Assembly: GCA_024811115.1 (NCBI GenBank)
Contig: JAKOGH010000575.1
Span: 1-52,547, forward strand
DNA from: Terana coerulea
Lineage: Eukaryota > Basidiomycota > Agaricomycetes > Polyporales > Phanerochaetaceae
Direction: 5' to 3'
Length of the DNA stretch: 52,547 bases
A program made the translations under genes and the position numbers. The notes under the pieces are model-generated. The model did no database searches, had not been told where the DNA came from, and was given only the letters and a program-made list of their open reading frames with translations. Positions 1 to 13,085 of the stretch are shown one piece after another (the first letter of the stretch is position 1; every line of letters begins with the position of its first letter).

Positions 1-57
1 TTACATAAGCTGTACGCATACATACTCCACCTGGTTACGATTTTAATAATATTAGAC
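1..57. repeat. Dispersed repeat, copy A (cut by window edge)
   Basis: This stretch shares its start (TTACATAAGCTGTACG) and its end (ATTTTAATAATATTAG) with positions 817-873; the middle differs. The two copies are direct repeats about 816 bp apart. The left end may extend beyond the window. No coding potential was seen. It is probably part of an unidentified transposable element. Confidence 0.55.
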
Positions 58-436
58 TTGACCGCTGCTTCCTTTGCCTGATCACTAACCACTTCACCAC
101 TTGCACTCTTTCCTCCATGATACACTGGGCAGTGGAGCCGTTTAGCAAGAATGTCGAGTGGCTTGAATGGGACAAAGATAAAACCACGATCTGCACCGTC
201 AAAGTCTGAGCTATAGAAATGGGCCAGTGCAACTGCTCATGTGACGATGGCATCTTCGCTGAGAAGTGGCTTGTCGATTACACACTGCAGCTATGGCTAG
301 CTTGCTTAGTGCCCATAATATTGCCTTCATTATTATCCAAAGTATCTATGTCGCTAGGGCAAAGCTTACGGTGAGGGTAATAGTAATGTGGCACTAGTTA
401 CAAACTCAAGTTCCTTCAGCATATGCTGGTTCATTG

Positions 437-640
437 TTTCCAAAAAGCAAAACAATTCATTATTTTATTCGAATTGTTTATTATTTGTTTTGCTTTTCGA
501 AAAGCAAAACAATTATTATTTTAATCGAATTGTTTATTATTTGTTTTGCTTTTCAAAAAGCAAAATAATTCAATAAACAATTCGAATAAAATAGTAATTG
601 TTTTGCTTTTGACAAAGCAAAATGATCAGCTAAGAATTGA
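437..640. repeat. AT-rich foldback repeat built from GCAAAACAATT units
   Basis: About 200 bp are built from a unit of roughly 58 bp. It starts with AAAAGCAAAACAATT, has TCGAATTGTTTATTATT in the middle and ends in TTGTTTTGCTTTT. The first two units are in direct orientation and the third is inverted. Each unit is itself close to palindromic, so the region could form nested hairpins. It codes for nothing recognisable. It could be a MITE relic or an AT-rich palindromic satellite. Confidence 0.6.
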
Positions 641-1260
641 TTGTTGTAAAAATGACTTATATCAACCTTTACTACTGAGCGTCATATGCGTCACATGGTA
701 TATAATCATATATATATTCAATTAAAATGTGTACGATCCCAATAAGGTATGTACACTACATAAGCTGTACATATCCCAATTTGGACATGTACATCCCAAT
801 TAGGCATGTACACGTTTACATAAGCTGTACGTATACGGAATCCACTCTGGATTTCCATTTTAATAATATTAGGTACAGATCCAAGCCCATTTATGGGTGA
901 ACTCATTCTGAGCTTTAGCTCATTTGCTGTTTGATAAAACAATGCACAGCAACCAAACAGATTTGTACTATCAAGGATGTACCTGTTATAGCAGGATTTG
1001 TTTGCTTTCTATGACTTTGATTGACTGATTGGTCCAGTAATTGGCTGGCCTTTTTGACTGTCCAACTTTGTGATTGAGCAGTTAGTAACCTGGCCGGTGA
1101 CAACACTGGTCTGGGCATGGTGGCAAGACACTTATCACCAAATTTCAACATACTGAAGCAACTGGCAGATTGCAGTATAGATAGTGGTATTAAACAATCC
1201 AAATTTAAACCAATATATTCATTACACATTGTCATAGCATCATCATGATCACCATATATG
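641..1260. other. Intergenic DNA with short repeats, includes repeat copy B (817-873)
   Basis: Positions 720-835 contain several copies of short GTACA/CCCAAT words (TGTACATCCCAATT, TGTACATATCCCAATT). The copy of the 1-57 repeat follows at 817-873. No convincing open frame was found. The stretch ends at the stop codon of the minus-strand BBC1-like gene. Confidence 0.4.
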
Positions 1261-4200
1261 TTACACTTCAAGGACCCGGAATATCTAGGAGAGAATCTCA
1301 ATTTACACAATCAGAAATGTGACAGGAGACATACCTTGACAAGTCCACTCTTCAAATCATCCAACCGGTAACTCACTGCCTCAACAGTCTAATAGAACAT
1401 GAGTCAGAAGTATACGAACCACTCTCGTATGGGAAAAATTGCACACCTCTTGGCCGACATGCTGATTAGCCTGCAAAACCTTCACCTTTGACTTCTTCAT
1501 CTCAAAATCTGCCACCACAGCAACCAATGGCTGCGGAGTACCAACAGTTTGGTGGTATATCTGCAGGCCTTTATGTCCCTTGAGCTTTGCGTCACGAAGC
1601 ACAACAATGTCGCCGGGCATTATTTCGCTAGTGCGGCGATGAACGGACGAGCCGTTCTGTTCGTAGATGAGGTAGCCGAAGGAGTCAGAAGATGACGGCT
1701 TTGCAGCATTCGGCACCTCGTTCAGTACTGCCGCGACGAAGCCTATATACGATCCATCGCCAACCAGTGTGCGCTTCGAGTTCTCGTAGAGGGTGGTTGC
1801 AACCTCGTGGATCTGAACGCCGACGCGGCCCCATTGCGCCATAAGATCGTCCGCTGACAACTGTGTTGTTACCGCCGAAGAGGTCGCAGCTACAGATGAG
1901 GCCGTCATAGATGGAGCTGGTGCTGAGGAGCTTGGAGGGTAATTGGTCGAGTCTTCAGACCAGTGCCCAGAAAGGGACAAGTCGGTTTCATCTCCGAAGT
2001 CAAGAGACTGTTCCCATTGCGATGTTGCTTCAGGTATGGATGGTGGCGGTGGTGGAGGCGGCGGTGCCGTTCGACTGGGAGGGCCTCTCTTAAGACTAAC
2101 TGTCCGTGGCGGTGGTGTTGGCGGTGGCGGGTCGTTGGTATCACCCGGAGTCTCTACCATTACGAAGTCGCCGTGAGAGCCCGGAGGGGTCGGGGCGAGC
2201 GAGCCGCAGGTGGAACTGATTGGCGGGCCGTTGGTACTGGTGGTCGTGACGTCGATGGAATGATAAGTGGTGAGCGAGACTGCCCCACTGGTGCGGGGCC
2301 AGCACGAACAGGTCGCGTAGGAACGGGGGGAGGTGTCTCGTCTACGGGGTCCTGGTGGCTGACATCTTCCATCTCACTCTCTTCCACCTCAACCTGCGCA
2401 GCATCCGGCATATTCGGACTCTCCCATTCGGCTTCAGACAATGTCGGTACTTCCGGCAACGCAGGAGGTGCCCTTGGAGGTGGTAGGCGAGCGGAAGGTA
2501 GAGGCGGAGCATTTTCGGTAACCTCTTCCATCTCGTCAGTAGGCTGTTGTGCCTTAGGTGATTGTGGAAGCGGCGCCGCCGATGCCGGGAACATTCCAAA
2601 CCGCATCCCACCCATACCCGCCAAGCGCGCCGCGATTCGCTGCTTACGATCAAAGTCGCTTTCCTCTACGTCGGCCGCATCGGGTGACCCGTCTTGGTGC
2701 TCCTTCTCAACCTTAGCCTCAGCGGTGGTGGTGGTGGCGTCATCCCTAATCGGTGTCTGATGTGCAGGTGTCGGACGGATCCCAGGAGGTGGTCCACCAA
2801 AGCGGATACCACCGAGCTTGGCCATTCGTTCAGCAATGGTGCGGCGTCTTATCTGCTCCTCGTCCTCAACAGACTCGTCAACTGATACTTCTGGCTGGAT
2901 GACATCCTCATCGGCCGAAGAACGGGCAAGCTCTGGATCGGCTGCGGAAAGCAAGGGCGACTTTTGCGGACTATAGAATGTTGGGTCTATGGGATCTGAT
3001 AGCATTATTAGCTTGGACGATTATGAGCGAGGAATCGTCACACCTCCATCAGACTCCGCGATGATTTCCTGTTCCTGACTGGTCGGTATAAGAATCGCAG
3101 GTGGGGCTGGGTGCAGCGTAGTTGCCAGTGCGTTAGACTCGCTGACATTGGGAGATGGTACACCGGCCGACTGGCTTTGGCGCGAAAGGATCGGAGGCGG
3201 GGCAGAATCGTCATTGTCGTGTGAATCGGTGGAATGCACGGTTGGCGAATAGGTAGGCACGAGCTGGTTGCTAGTTGGAAGCGATGGGATGACAGGTTCA
3301 TGTTCTTCGCGTATGTCACCCGAATCGCTTTCGGGATAGTCGCTTTCTGAACCAGTGCTTGAAATGTAGGATTCATCTGTTTCCGCAGCGGGTGGCGTTG
3401 GAGAGCGAGGAAGGGATTGTTTCGGGCACATGGACATCACGAAGATATGTTTCCCCGTCCTCTGGTTCGCTTTCTGGGTCGTCTATTGGTGCAGGAGGTG
3501 GTGGAGGGGGTAGAGACCGGCGAGGAACCGCTACCTCTCCAGATTGGCGGCGTGTCGGGATAGCAGGGGCTTCCACCTCTGCATCGTGAAAGTCATTATC
3601 CTCGACATCCTCAGTGATAGTGAGACCTTCCCGTTCATCCGTTCCCGGCCGACTGGCTTGTGGCGGAATTGTTGGGAGTGCACGAGGCGGAGGCGGTAAG
3701 GGTCGTCGTATAGGGGACACATGATGGGATTCCGACGCAGGTTGTTCATGAATGAGAGGAACATGCGCTGCGTGTTCGTCTTCGTTGGGTATATCGATGT
3801 CATGGGAAACGTGGTCGTCTTCATTACTCGACGCGTCGACAGCAGGCAGGTCAGAACCTTCTTCACGAGGATTTACCTCAGTCATCGTTTCCGCCTCTTC
3901 CGCGTACGTAGATGCTGCTGCAACCGCTGGTTGTTCAAGCTCATCGTCAATATCTTCGCGCTCGTCGAGATGGGTACCGTGGTGAGTCTCAACCGTTGCG
4001 TCTACGAGCAGAGATTCCATCAATCCTACTACATATACAGGATCCTAGAAAAGCTATTTACCATCCTGAGGCTCACGATCTCCATCTCCGCCTTCCACCT
4101 TTTGCGTCTCCTCAACCGAAGCAACGCTGCTCTGCCTCTTGGGTACATCCGGTCGACTGGACGCAGGAGGCAAGGGCGGAGACTTCGGAAGACTCACAGG

Positions 4201-6077
4201 GGAGTCTGCGCTGGCCTTGTGTGATGAAGCTTCCTCTTCGGGCAACGGCGAGGATATATTGACATGCTCGTCAGGTGGTGCGGCGACGTCCTCCTCCGAC
4301 GGAGACGGCGACGGAGATCTCGGTGGGGGTGGGGGTATCTCGACGCTGGTCTTACGGCTGGTTATCTCGACCTCGGACTCTGAGGACGACGCCGCAGTTG
4401 ATGGCTTTCGAATTGGCGGTGACGGAGCACTGAAAGGGTTGAAACCTCCCTGCTGCTTCAGGCGTTCCGCAATACGCTTCCGCCTGGCGGTCTCATCTTC
4501 CTCTTCCTCCGGTTCTTCAGGCTCTGGTACCGCAGGCTCGGTAGCCTCTCCGCCCGCCCTCGACAGGTTGCTCCTGTTGGTCGGGACGGCCCTCTTCTTC
4601 AGCAATCCCCTCCTCTAGCGGAGTAGGCTCAGGCTCAGAGATATGCTCGCTATGCGAAGGATGAACATCGGCTGCGTTCACTTCTGGCGGCTCCTCCTTG
4701 TGCTGCTCCTCCGTCGCTTCAGATTGATCACCAGTCGAAGGACCGCTGGCAGGTTGATATCCAGCAATAGTAACTATCTCGGGGTGGTGCGGTTCGTCGA
4801 CGTGCGGCGGCTCCGCAGAGACGCGATGCAAGTTGCTGACCTCATCCATTGCGATAGGACCCAGCCCCAAAGCGGCTTCGTCTTCCTTGCTCTTGTGAAC
4901 AGCATCTTGCAGCTCCTTGTCCCGTTCATCCTCTATCAGGGGTGTACCCACAGACGGGCTGGAGACTTCCGGTAGATCATCAACAACGTGGGGTGGGGCG
5001 GGCGAAGGCGACTTGGGGGCCTTCCTGCGCGGAGGAGCAGCTCGACGAGGTGCGACGGGAACGGGCATTGCGGCGGGAGAGCGAGGGGAGGGCGAAGTAG
5101 CAGACTCCACAGATAGCAGCGATGTTGTAGATGTATTCTTCTCGCCGAAGTATTCTGTTGATATGTGTTAGTGTGTTATTGAAATGTGATCCACGTAACG
5201 CACCCTGGGCTGCATCAGATGTGTTGTCCAGGGAGGACTGCTCGACAGCCGCATCTGGTGGCGGACTTTGAGTGTCGTGAGCCTCAGGGGGGTGCACTGG
5301 GCACGACCTTGTGAGAACGATAGCAGCAATTTTGATCCATGATCGTACTTACCAGACGTCGTAGGTTCAGCCCCCTCGCCTGGAGACGGAACGGGTTCGG
5401 CCTCTGCCTTTGGCTCCTCAACCTTTGGAGTTTCGGTTTTCTTGACCTCGGGTTTCTTCCCATAGATAGGAGGCGCACCCATGCCCACTCGCGCACCTCC
5501 CAAGCGAGCCATTCTGGCGGCCAACGCAGCTCTGCGTTGTCTCTCTTCTTCCTCAGCATCTGGTTCCTCTATCTCGCCCTTCGATTCCTCTCGTTCAGGA
5601 ATTGGTAAATGACCCGACTCTTCGTCAGGTAGCTTCTCGGTGTCGGTTGAAGGAGGGTGCTCAGCGGAATCCTGAGGTACTTTCGGCTCACTGGGCTCTT
5701 CAGCGGGAGGCGACACGACTGGAGGCGGCTTCCATTTAGGCTTCTCAAGCGCAGGCTTGGGCGCAACGGGGGAGGCGCACCAAACCCTCCACGCCCTTGA
5801 AGCGCAGCCATACGCTCTTTCAAGCTGCCACCTGAACCGATGGCGGCCCTCGCGTCGGCAGCAGACATTCCAGCGGCCTTCTTCTCAGAACCTTCATCTC
5901 CAGTAGTGCTCGCGGGTGGCGGCGAGGCTGGCGAGGCTGGGCGAGGTTTCCACGACACACCGCCTGCTGGTTTGGGGCGTGGTGCGGGAGCCGCGGGGGT
6001 TGCGCTGGACCCTTGTTCTCGAACGCGGCGATGCGGTCTTTGAGTGAGCCAATCTTTCTCGGTGGAGGGTCCGACAT
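1261..6077 (-). CDS. BBC1: BBC1/MTI1-like proline-rich cortical actin-patch protein
   Basis: This is a long, low-complexity, proline- and acid-rich protein ending in a globular domain. That domain (about 1850-1261) carries IHEVATTLYENSKRTLVGDG, GYLIYEQNG, PGDIVVLRDAKLKGHKG and, after two short introns (1389-1446 and 1285-1334), SYRLDDLKSGLVKIFRVLEV and the stop. This matches the C-terminal beta-barrel domain of fungal BBC1/AIM3 proteins, which tune myosin-I and Arp2/3 at endocytic patches. Upstream are poly-Pro tracts and six copies of a short motif of the type RIAxRMAxLGGxRFG. The start MSDPPPRKIGSLKDRIAAFE is at 6077. I see no N-terminal SH3 domain, which yeast Bbc1 has. Other likely introns lie near 5302-5357, 5160-5210, 4025-4060 and 3000-3050. 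At least five single-base frame changes are needed (near 6000, 5770, 4565, 3410 and 2185), two of them at C5 runs, so the copy shown is either mis-sequenced or decaying. Confidence 0.75.
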
Positions 6078-6655
6078 CCTCAGTCGTTACCCGACGGAGA
6101 TGTATGTAGCAGAACGAGTAAGAGGGACGACACGAGGTCTGACGCCAGACGCGGACCTAATTGAGGTCGTAAAGCCTGTTCTGACCTCGCTTCAACATTG
6201 CTTACTCAGTAACAAATGTATACTTACTAGCATACGACACTTGCAACAGTCTTACGCCGGGACTATTGCAACTCTCCGAAGTCCAGGCAGCCTGCGCTAT
6301 TCGCCATCCCACTCATCTCACATTCACACTACGCGGGTGTTCAAGAGCTGATACTATCATACCAACCAGGGGAACATAGAATACTAAGTAGTCGCTAACT
6401 GAGAGGTTAAGCGGGCTCGCATCAATTGCTCAAGACCCGTAGAAACGGTAAACGCATGCAATGTACTAATTATATTACTACAACAAGAAGTCTGAACTAC
6501 GTCAGCAAGATCCTTCGTGGTAAGCACGCACTAGCCGTGGCGTGCACGTACCATAAACTACAATCTGATTCTCCATTACTTGACCAAGGGTCTGACGCCG
6601 TTGCCGTCATCTTTTAAGCTACGTCCGGCGTAGCCTCTGACTTCCTTCTGATACT
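6078..6655. other. Intergenic region 5' of the BBC1-like gene
   Basis: About 580 bp separate the BBC1-like start codon from the 3' end of the next minus-strand gene. It presumably holds the BBC1 promoter. I see no TATA box, repeat or convincing coding frame; the short ORF at 6426-6617 has no recognisable features. Confidence 0.4.
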
Positions 6656-6658
6656 GAG

Positions 6659-7197
6659 CTATGTATGATGAGCATTGATCGGATTATAAGTGAAGATTAA
6701 CGTACTAAGAGGATCGCCGAGCTTGAGCTTCTTAGCGGGGATCTCTGTGGTATCATTTGAGCTTTCATCGGGAGGAGGAGGACGCTTGCCCCGTTTCTTC
6801 TGCTCAAAGTAATTAACGCGGTACAAATATTTGCATAAAAGCAACTCACAAATCTATCATCAAAGGCTCGCTTTCTGTAGGAGTATGAAGAGTCAGTGTG
6901 GCACAGACATCGCGAAACTTTGCCTGCGGACCTGGCCAAGGTGTCGTCCTGCTTCTTCTTCTCTTCTTCGTCCTTCAAGCATATTCAGGCATGGCATAGG
7001 TGCATATAGGCATGTTTGCGTACCTTTTTGATGTGCTGGAAGCGCTCCAGAAAAGAACCGTCGTTAGAAAACACATTGGTAGGCTTGACCTTGGAATGAT
7101 TAGACTTGGATGTATTGGGAACTTGCGGTGCTGGTGAAGCGGAGGAAGATGGAGAGGCATACCCGCCGTGCGGCTGAGGGGTCGTTGAGCTTGGCAT
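6659..7197 (-). CDS. Small basic protein with an NDGSFLERF motif, nuclear RNA-associated type
   Basis: Four exons can be joined through three 45-57 nt GT-AG introns. The protein starts MPSSTTPQPHGGYAS (7197), runs through a Ser/Pro-rich linker to NVFSNDGSFLERFQHIKK, then an acidic/basic helix (DEEEKKKQDDTLARKRAFDDRF) and a basic tail (KKRGKRPPPP...PAKKLKLG). The NDGSFLE(R/L)F sequence followed by a charged helix recalls the small eukaryotic family that includes human TRIR/C19orf43, but this is memory-based and weak. The PAKKLKL tail looks like a nuclear localisation signal. The last exon may end at 6659 or continue through another intron. The function is unknown. Confidence 0.5.
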
Positions 7198-7573
7198 GAC
7201 CGGCGGGAGCAGGCGGGAGATGTGACGAAGGGACCGAAGTGAGAGACGAGAGCAAGTGCAACAAGGGCGTCAATAGGGAAAGCGCGCGCGACCAACGCGC
7301 GACGTCGGGTTGTGCCACGCCTCGCAAGTCGGGATGACGTCGGCCAGCGGGTCGTGCAGCTTGGTAATCATCCATTCACACTGACGACTCCGTTCTCCCT
7401 CACGGTGCAGCTGAGCCAGCAACCTGGTAGTAGTTTCTTTGGCGTCGTGCGCCATTGCAGCGACATCGAATCGATACCAAACTTAACTCGACGTAACGTG
7501 AGTGCTAGCAGCTTCCCGGTAAACGCACGGTCAAGTTTATGCATGGATTCGCCGACACATTGCTTCTTGTAGA

Positions 7574-9099
7574 ATGCCACCAGTGCTGGATATCCCTCCA
7601 GAGCTCGTTGAGCAGATTCTTCTCGGGCTGGACCCCCTCGACGTCGCATCCGTATCGCAGACTTGCCGTTTGCTACGTGATTTCGTCTACCATCCGAACA
7701 ACGGCTCCTTCTGGCGTAGACTCTACCTCTGCCAGCCCTTCGACGATCCGCGTGACTGTCGCGCGCCTCTCGGCTCTCCTATCGGGGACTTTGGCTGGAA
7801 GCGCAGTCTGCAGCGAATCATACGCGCGAGGACGGTAGTCAACAAGCCGGACGTATGCCTCCGGCAAGAGAGGTGTACCGTCATTGAAACTCTCATACAA
7901 ATGGCGCGGAGCACTTCACCATTGTCTGGTCCGATGGGAGACGAACTCTCGCTCAATCTTGTGTGGCTCGCCGCCCTATTGCGAGCCGGAAATTTCCTCG
8001 ACCATGTTCCCTGGGTCCCGAGCTCGGAAGAACAGAACCTTCGGGCTCATCTACACACGCTCTTTGGACTCACGCACAATGACTACAGTGCTCGGCGCCG
8101 AGTAGACACTCGAGGGTTCGTGTACGCATTCCGACGCTACTCTACGTCGAACCTCTACGGGCCGTTTATGATGGATGGAAGCGGACGCGTGAACTGGGAG
8201 CACGTTTTGGCCATCCATCATGTGATGTCCATGCAAATTGTTCCAGGCCAGCACGACGCTCCGGCATCTTACACAATTTTCCCAATGAGCCTTCCATTCA
8301 CGCAGAGCATTCTACCTCCGGACCTAGACTTGGACGGGACGGCTGACTGGGCCGGTATTGAGGGTGTTTGGCAATGTGCTTTTGCTTCTGCGATCACCGC
8401 GAGTTACTGGGTGAGTTGAAGTGCCAATTCACCTAGTCGTACCTGCTGACGATTCGTCTTGGTGATAGTATACAACAACATCAACGTGAGTAATGTACGC
8501 GATGCATTTTTGGAGGAATTTACTGACGCAGTTCAGCGGCCTGCCGATGAGCCGTTGTCGACCGCTCTATTCACCTTCCCCGATTTTGTTGAGGTGTTTG
8601 GTGGACTGAGCATCTCAATCAAAATCATACGTGTGGAGCCAGACCTAGATCATCCCACTCGACCTATACTACATTTCCACGGGGACAGCGGAAATGAGAC
8701 GTACATGGAAGGCTGGGTCGCCGTGACACCAGACGACAACATCCGCTGGCATTTTGTGAGTTGAGCCTTCTTCTAGATTGCGCTTACGTCTGAAGGATAA
8801 GTAGGCCAGCGGTCAGAATGGGGACCATGTCTGGAGGTGCGTTCGCTCTGCAGGTGACTACATGGATGCGTCCAGGCTGACATTCGCCGTAGCTCGGTAG
8901 GTGTTCAGGTTGGGAACGTACGATCACCGTTTGGGGTTCTTGGTGCATGGACAACAGCGGCGCACGAGTTTGGCGACCCCGTCGGTACGTATACCTCTTA
9001 CACTTTAGTAGATCTGGCTTCGCAGCTGATGCACCAGCTGCGGTAGGTCCATTTTGGATGAGAAAGATACCCGGAGAGGCAGCGCTACATACGCAGTAG
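7574..9099 (+). CDS. F-box protein
   Basis: The N-terminus, MPPVLDIPPELVEQILLGLD, continues PLDVASVSQTCRLLRDFVY and is a typical fungal F-box, which docks onto Skp1 in SCF ubiquitin ligases. The remaining ~400 residues have no recognised repeat and are probably the substrate-binding part. Exon 1 runs to about 8410. Exon 2 (about 8470-8757) reads YNNINVSNVRDAFLEEF...NIRWHF. Further short exons between 8809 and 9099 read VQVGNVRSPFGVLGAWTTAAHEFGDPV-GPFWMRK and end in TAG. The splice at 8411-8468 does not join in frame with the simplest GT-AG choice, so that junction is uncertain. It lies divergently from the 6.7-7.2 kb gene. The substrate cannot be inferred. Confidence 0.75.
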
Positions 9100-9352
9100 A
9101 GTGGCTCTCAATTGCGCTGATTTATCAGATACCTTGTAGATACATGCGTACGCACGTCCAGGCTCGAGAAGCTTGTGTTAACCATAGAAATGCTATGCGA
9201 GCCAGGTGTGAACTTGATCCTTCCTACCTGCCTCTTTCGTATTGGTTCGATGAGCCATCAACCATCAAATCTGAGATTTACTTGTGGGCGCGTAAATCTA
9301 GATTCGAAAAACTTGTGCGTGCATGTCTTGTACACTAGCCATATCTTCCACC

Positions 9353-10864
9353 ATGCCTTCGAAAACAAAGACTCCAAAATCCCAGTCGAAAGACGCGAAG
9401 AGCCTTGCCTCGACGTCTGTACCTGTGAAGGCCAAACCGAAACCGGCAAAGAAGAGCGAGCCTCCAAGCGAAGACGAACTTGAGATTGGTGACGGGGATA
9501 GCGAAGAGAACGACGAGGAGTGGGCAACTGACGAGGACGAAGAAGACGAAGACGAGGACGACGATGGTGGTATTGATGAGCAGGGTATGGCTCGGCTGAT
9601 GAAAGCATTGGGTGAGGACGGGTTAGATGACTTCGACCAAATGTCACTGCAGGCATTGACTGTCGACGGCAGCGACAGTGGTGAGGACGAGGACGAGGAA
9701 GGGAGTGGTGATGACGAGGACGAAGGGATTGAGCAAGGGGAGCTAGTAGTGAAGACGAGGCCGAGGAGGTAGAGGATGGTGGTGGTAAGGAACAAGACGA
9801 AGCTGCTCTGAGCGTCGATGAGGAGGGCCTGGAGGAAGCAGACGTTGCGCTGGAAGATGTAGAGTCTGTTGAAGAAGACGCGGTTCCTCGCCAAAAACTT
9901 CAAATCGACAACAAGGTACGTTTTTCGTCGTGTCTTCTCGTGCTTCTACGTCTAAGCGGGTGGTGTGCAGATTGCGCTGGAACGGATAAGAGACACAATC
10001 AAGTTGGACGCCAAAATGCCATGGACGGAGACTCTCGTCGTTTCATACCCTGAGACCATCGACGTTGATGTTAACGACGACTTGAATCGCGAACTTGCTT
10101 TGTACGTGGATTCTATTTATGTTTAACATCTCCCGTATAGAATGCTCATCAACCATGTCATTAGTTACAAACAGGCCCTTCACTCTGCACAGCAAGCGAA
10201 AGCTCTTGCTGCGAAGCATGATTTCCCCTTCACCCGCCCCGCCGACTACTTCGCCGAGATGGTCAAATCCGATTCGCATATGGAACGGATACGACAACGT
10301 TTGCTGGACGAGGGCGCGACGATCAAGCGCAGCGAAGATAAGCGAAAGGAACGGGAGGGCAAGAAGTTCGGGAAGCAAGTGCAGATGGAGAAGTTGAAGG
10401 AGCGCGAAAGGAGCAAGAAGGACATGGAGGAACGATTGAAGGGTCTGAAGCGCAGTACGTCACCACATTTGGCTTTCGGTAGTAGAGCTACGCTTACCGG
10501 TTTCGCAGAGCGCAAAGGTGCTATGGACAACGCTGAAACAAACGGTGACGAGTTCGATGTCGCGGTTGAGGATGCCATTTCAGATCGTCCCAGCAAACGC
10601 TCGAGAGGCGGATCCGGAGACAAGAGGGGCCTATCCCGCCAAGGACGTGACGCGAAGTTCGGCTTCGGTGGGCCCGGACGGAGGTCGAAACAAAACGACA
10701 AAACCTCGACAGATGACTTCGAACCTCGTCGCGGTGGTGGTGCCCGCGGTGGTCGTGGTGGCAGGGGCGGCTCAAGAGGCGGTTTGAGAGGAGGTCGCGG
10801 GGGTGCTCGAGGAACCCAGCGGCCAGGGAAAAGCAGGCGGCAGGCATCCCGTGGTCGGTCATAG
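9353..10864 (+). CDS. EBP2: EBP2-like rRNA processing protein
   Basis: EBP2 is a nucleolar protein needed for 27S pre-rRNA processing and 60S ribosome assembly. The start, ACC-ATG at 9353 (MPSKTKTPKSQSK), is followed by a long Asp/Glu-rich stretch. The conserved core follows: IALERIRDTIKLDAKMPWTETL, DLNRELAFYKQAL, FPFTRPADYFAEMVKSDSHM and a Lys/Arg-rich helix (KKFGKQVQMEKLKERERSKK). The C-terminus is basic and RGG-rich ([17 protein letters not shown]). Introns: 9916-9970, 10102-10164 and 10455-10508. Near 9740 the frame breaks at a GGGG run; one more G would restore a continuous acidic region (EQG...ASSEDEAEEVEDGGG). Since EBP2 is essential in yeast, a sequence error is the simplest reading. 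It is followed by NADP-GDH on the same strand. Confidence 0.9.
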
Positions 10865-11501
10865 TAGGGTTTGCCTTGGCTCTGCACGCGACTGAGGGCA
10901 CAGGTGTGTGTACGTCCCTGAGTCTCTTCTATCTTCGTCGGCGACGATCCGATTCCTATTCAGTAGGTGTTTTGGGTTCGACTGCTGGAAGTCTGACAGG
11001 TTCTTTGGTGCCTGGTCTGAAGCCACTCCGTCCATAGCAGACTGCGGCACGTCGGGGCCATGAAACCCTCGTCTGCATTCGAATTTCTTTGCGCCAGCGG
11101 TTCCACTTTGAATAGTGTTTTCTATGCGTCGGTAGAGGGGGTTTGTGCCGTAAACGTGCAGACCAGTTTGAATACACTACAGTCTACAGCAGTGCTGGAG
11201 AGGTATGCAGTGTCTTTACGGCCGAAGGAGCTGGGTGTGTCAATAGTGACGTGCTCATGGGCACAGTTGGAAGAGTTGGACTATTCCATCTTTAGTGACA
11301 GTCCGTCTTATCAGAAAGTCATGAAGGGTCGATAGCGGTGTGGCGGCGTTCCTCAGGCCTCAACGTATTCGCGAATGGCCGACGGAGTCACATCGATTTT
11401 TGGAGTCACAAACCTACAAAAACTCGATTCGCTGTTTCCGCCCTCTCTTCACCCCCACCCCTCCTCTTCCGCCCTCGACGTCTCCCACATACCTGACAGA
11501 C
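10865..11501 (+). promoter_or_regulatory. Intergenic region and probable promoter of NADP-GDH
   Basis: About 640 bp separate EBP2 from NADP-GDH. The last 70 bp before the GDH start (about 11430-11495) are a C/T-rich tract (CCCTCTCTTCACCCCCACCC and similar), common in the leader or core promoter of highly expressed basidiomycete genes. The ORF at 11060-11335 shows no recognisable protein features. Confidence 0.4.

Positions 11502-13085
<1,584 letters not shown>

Noticed and set aside
1963..2760. 265-codon plus-strand ORF
   Set aside because: It is antisense to the proline-rich BBC1-like coding region and has shadow composition (Arg/Trp/Gly-rich).
10246..10887. 213-codon minus-strand ORF
   Set aside because: Antisense shadow of the EBP2 RGG tail (poly Pro-Arg).
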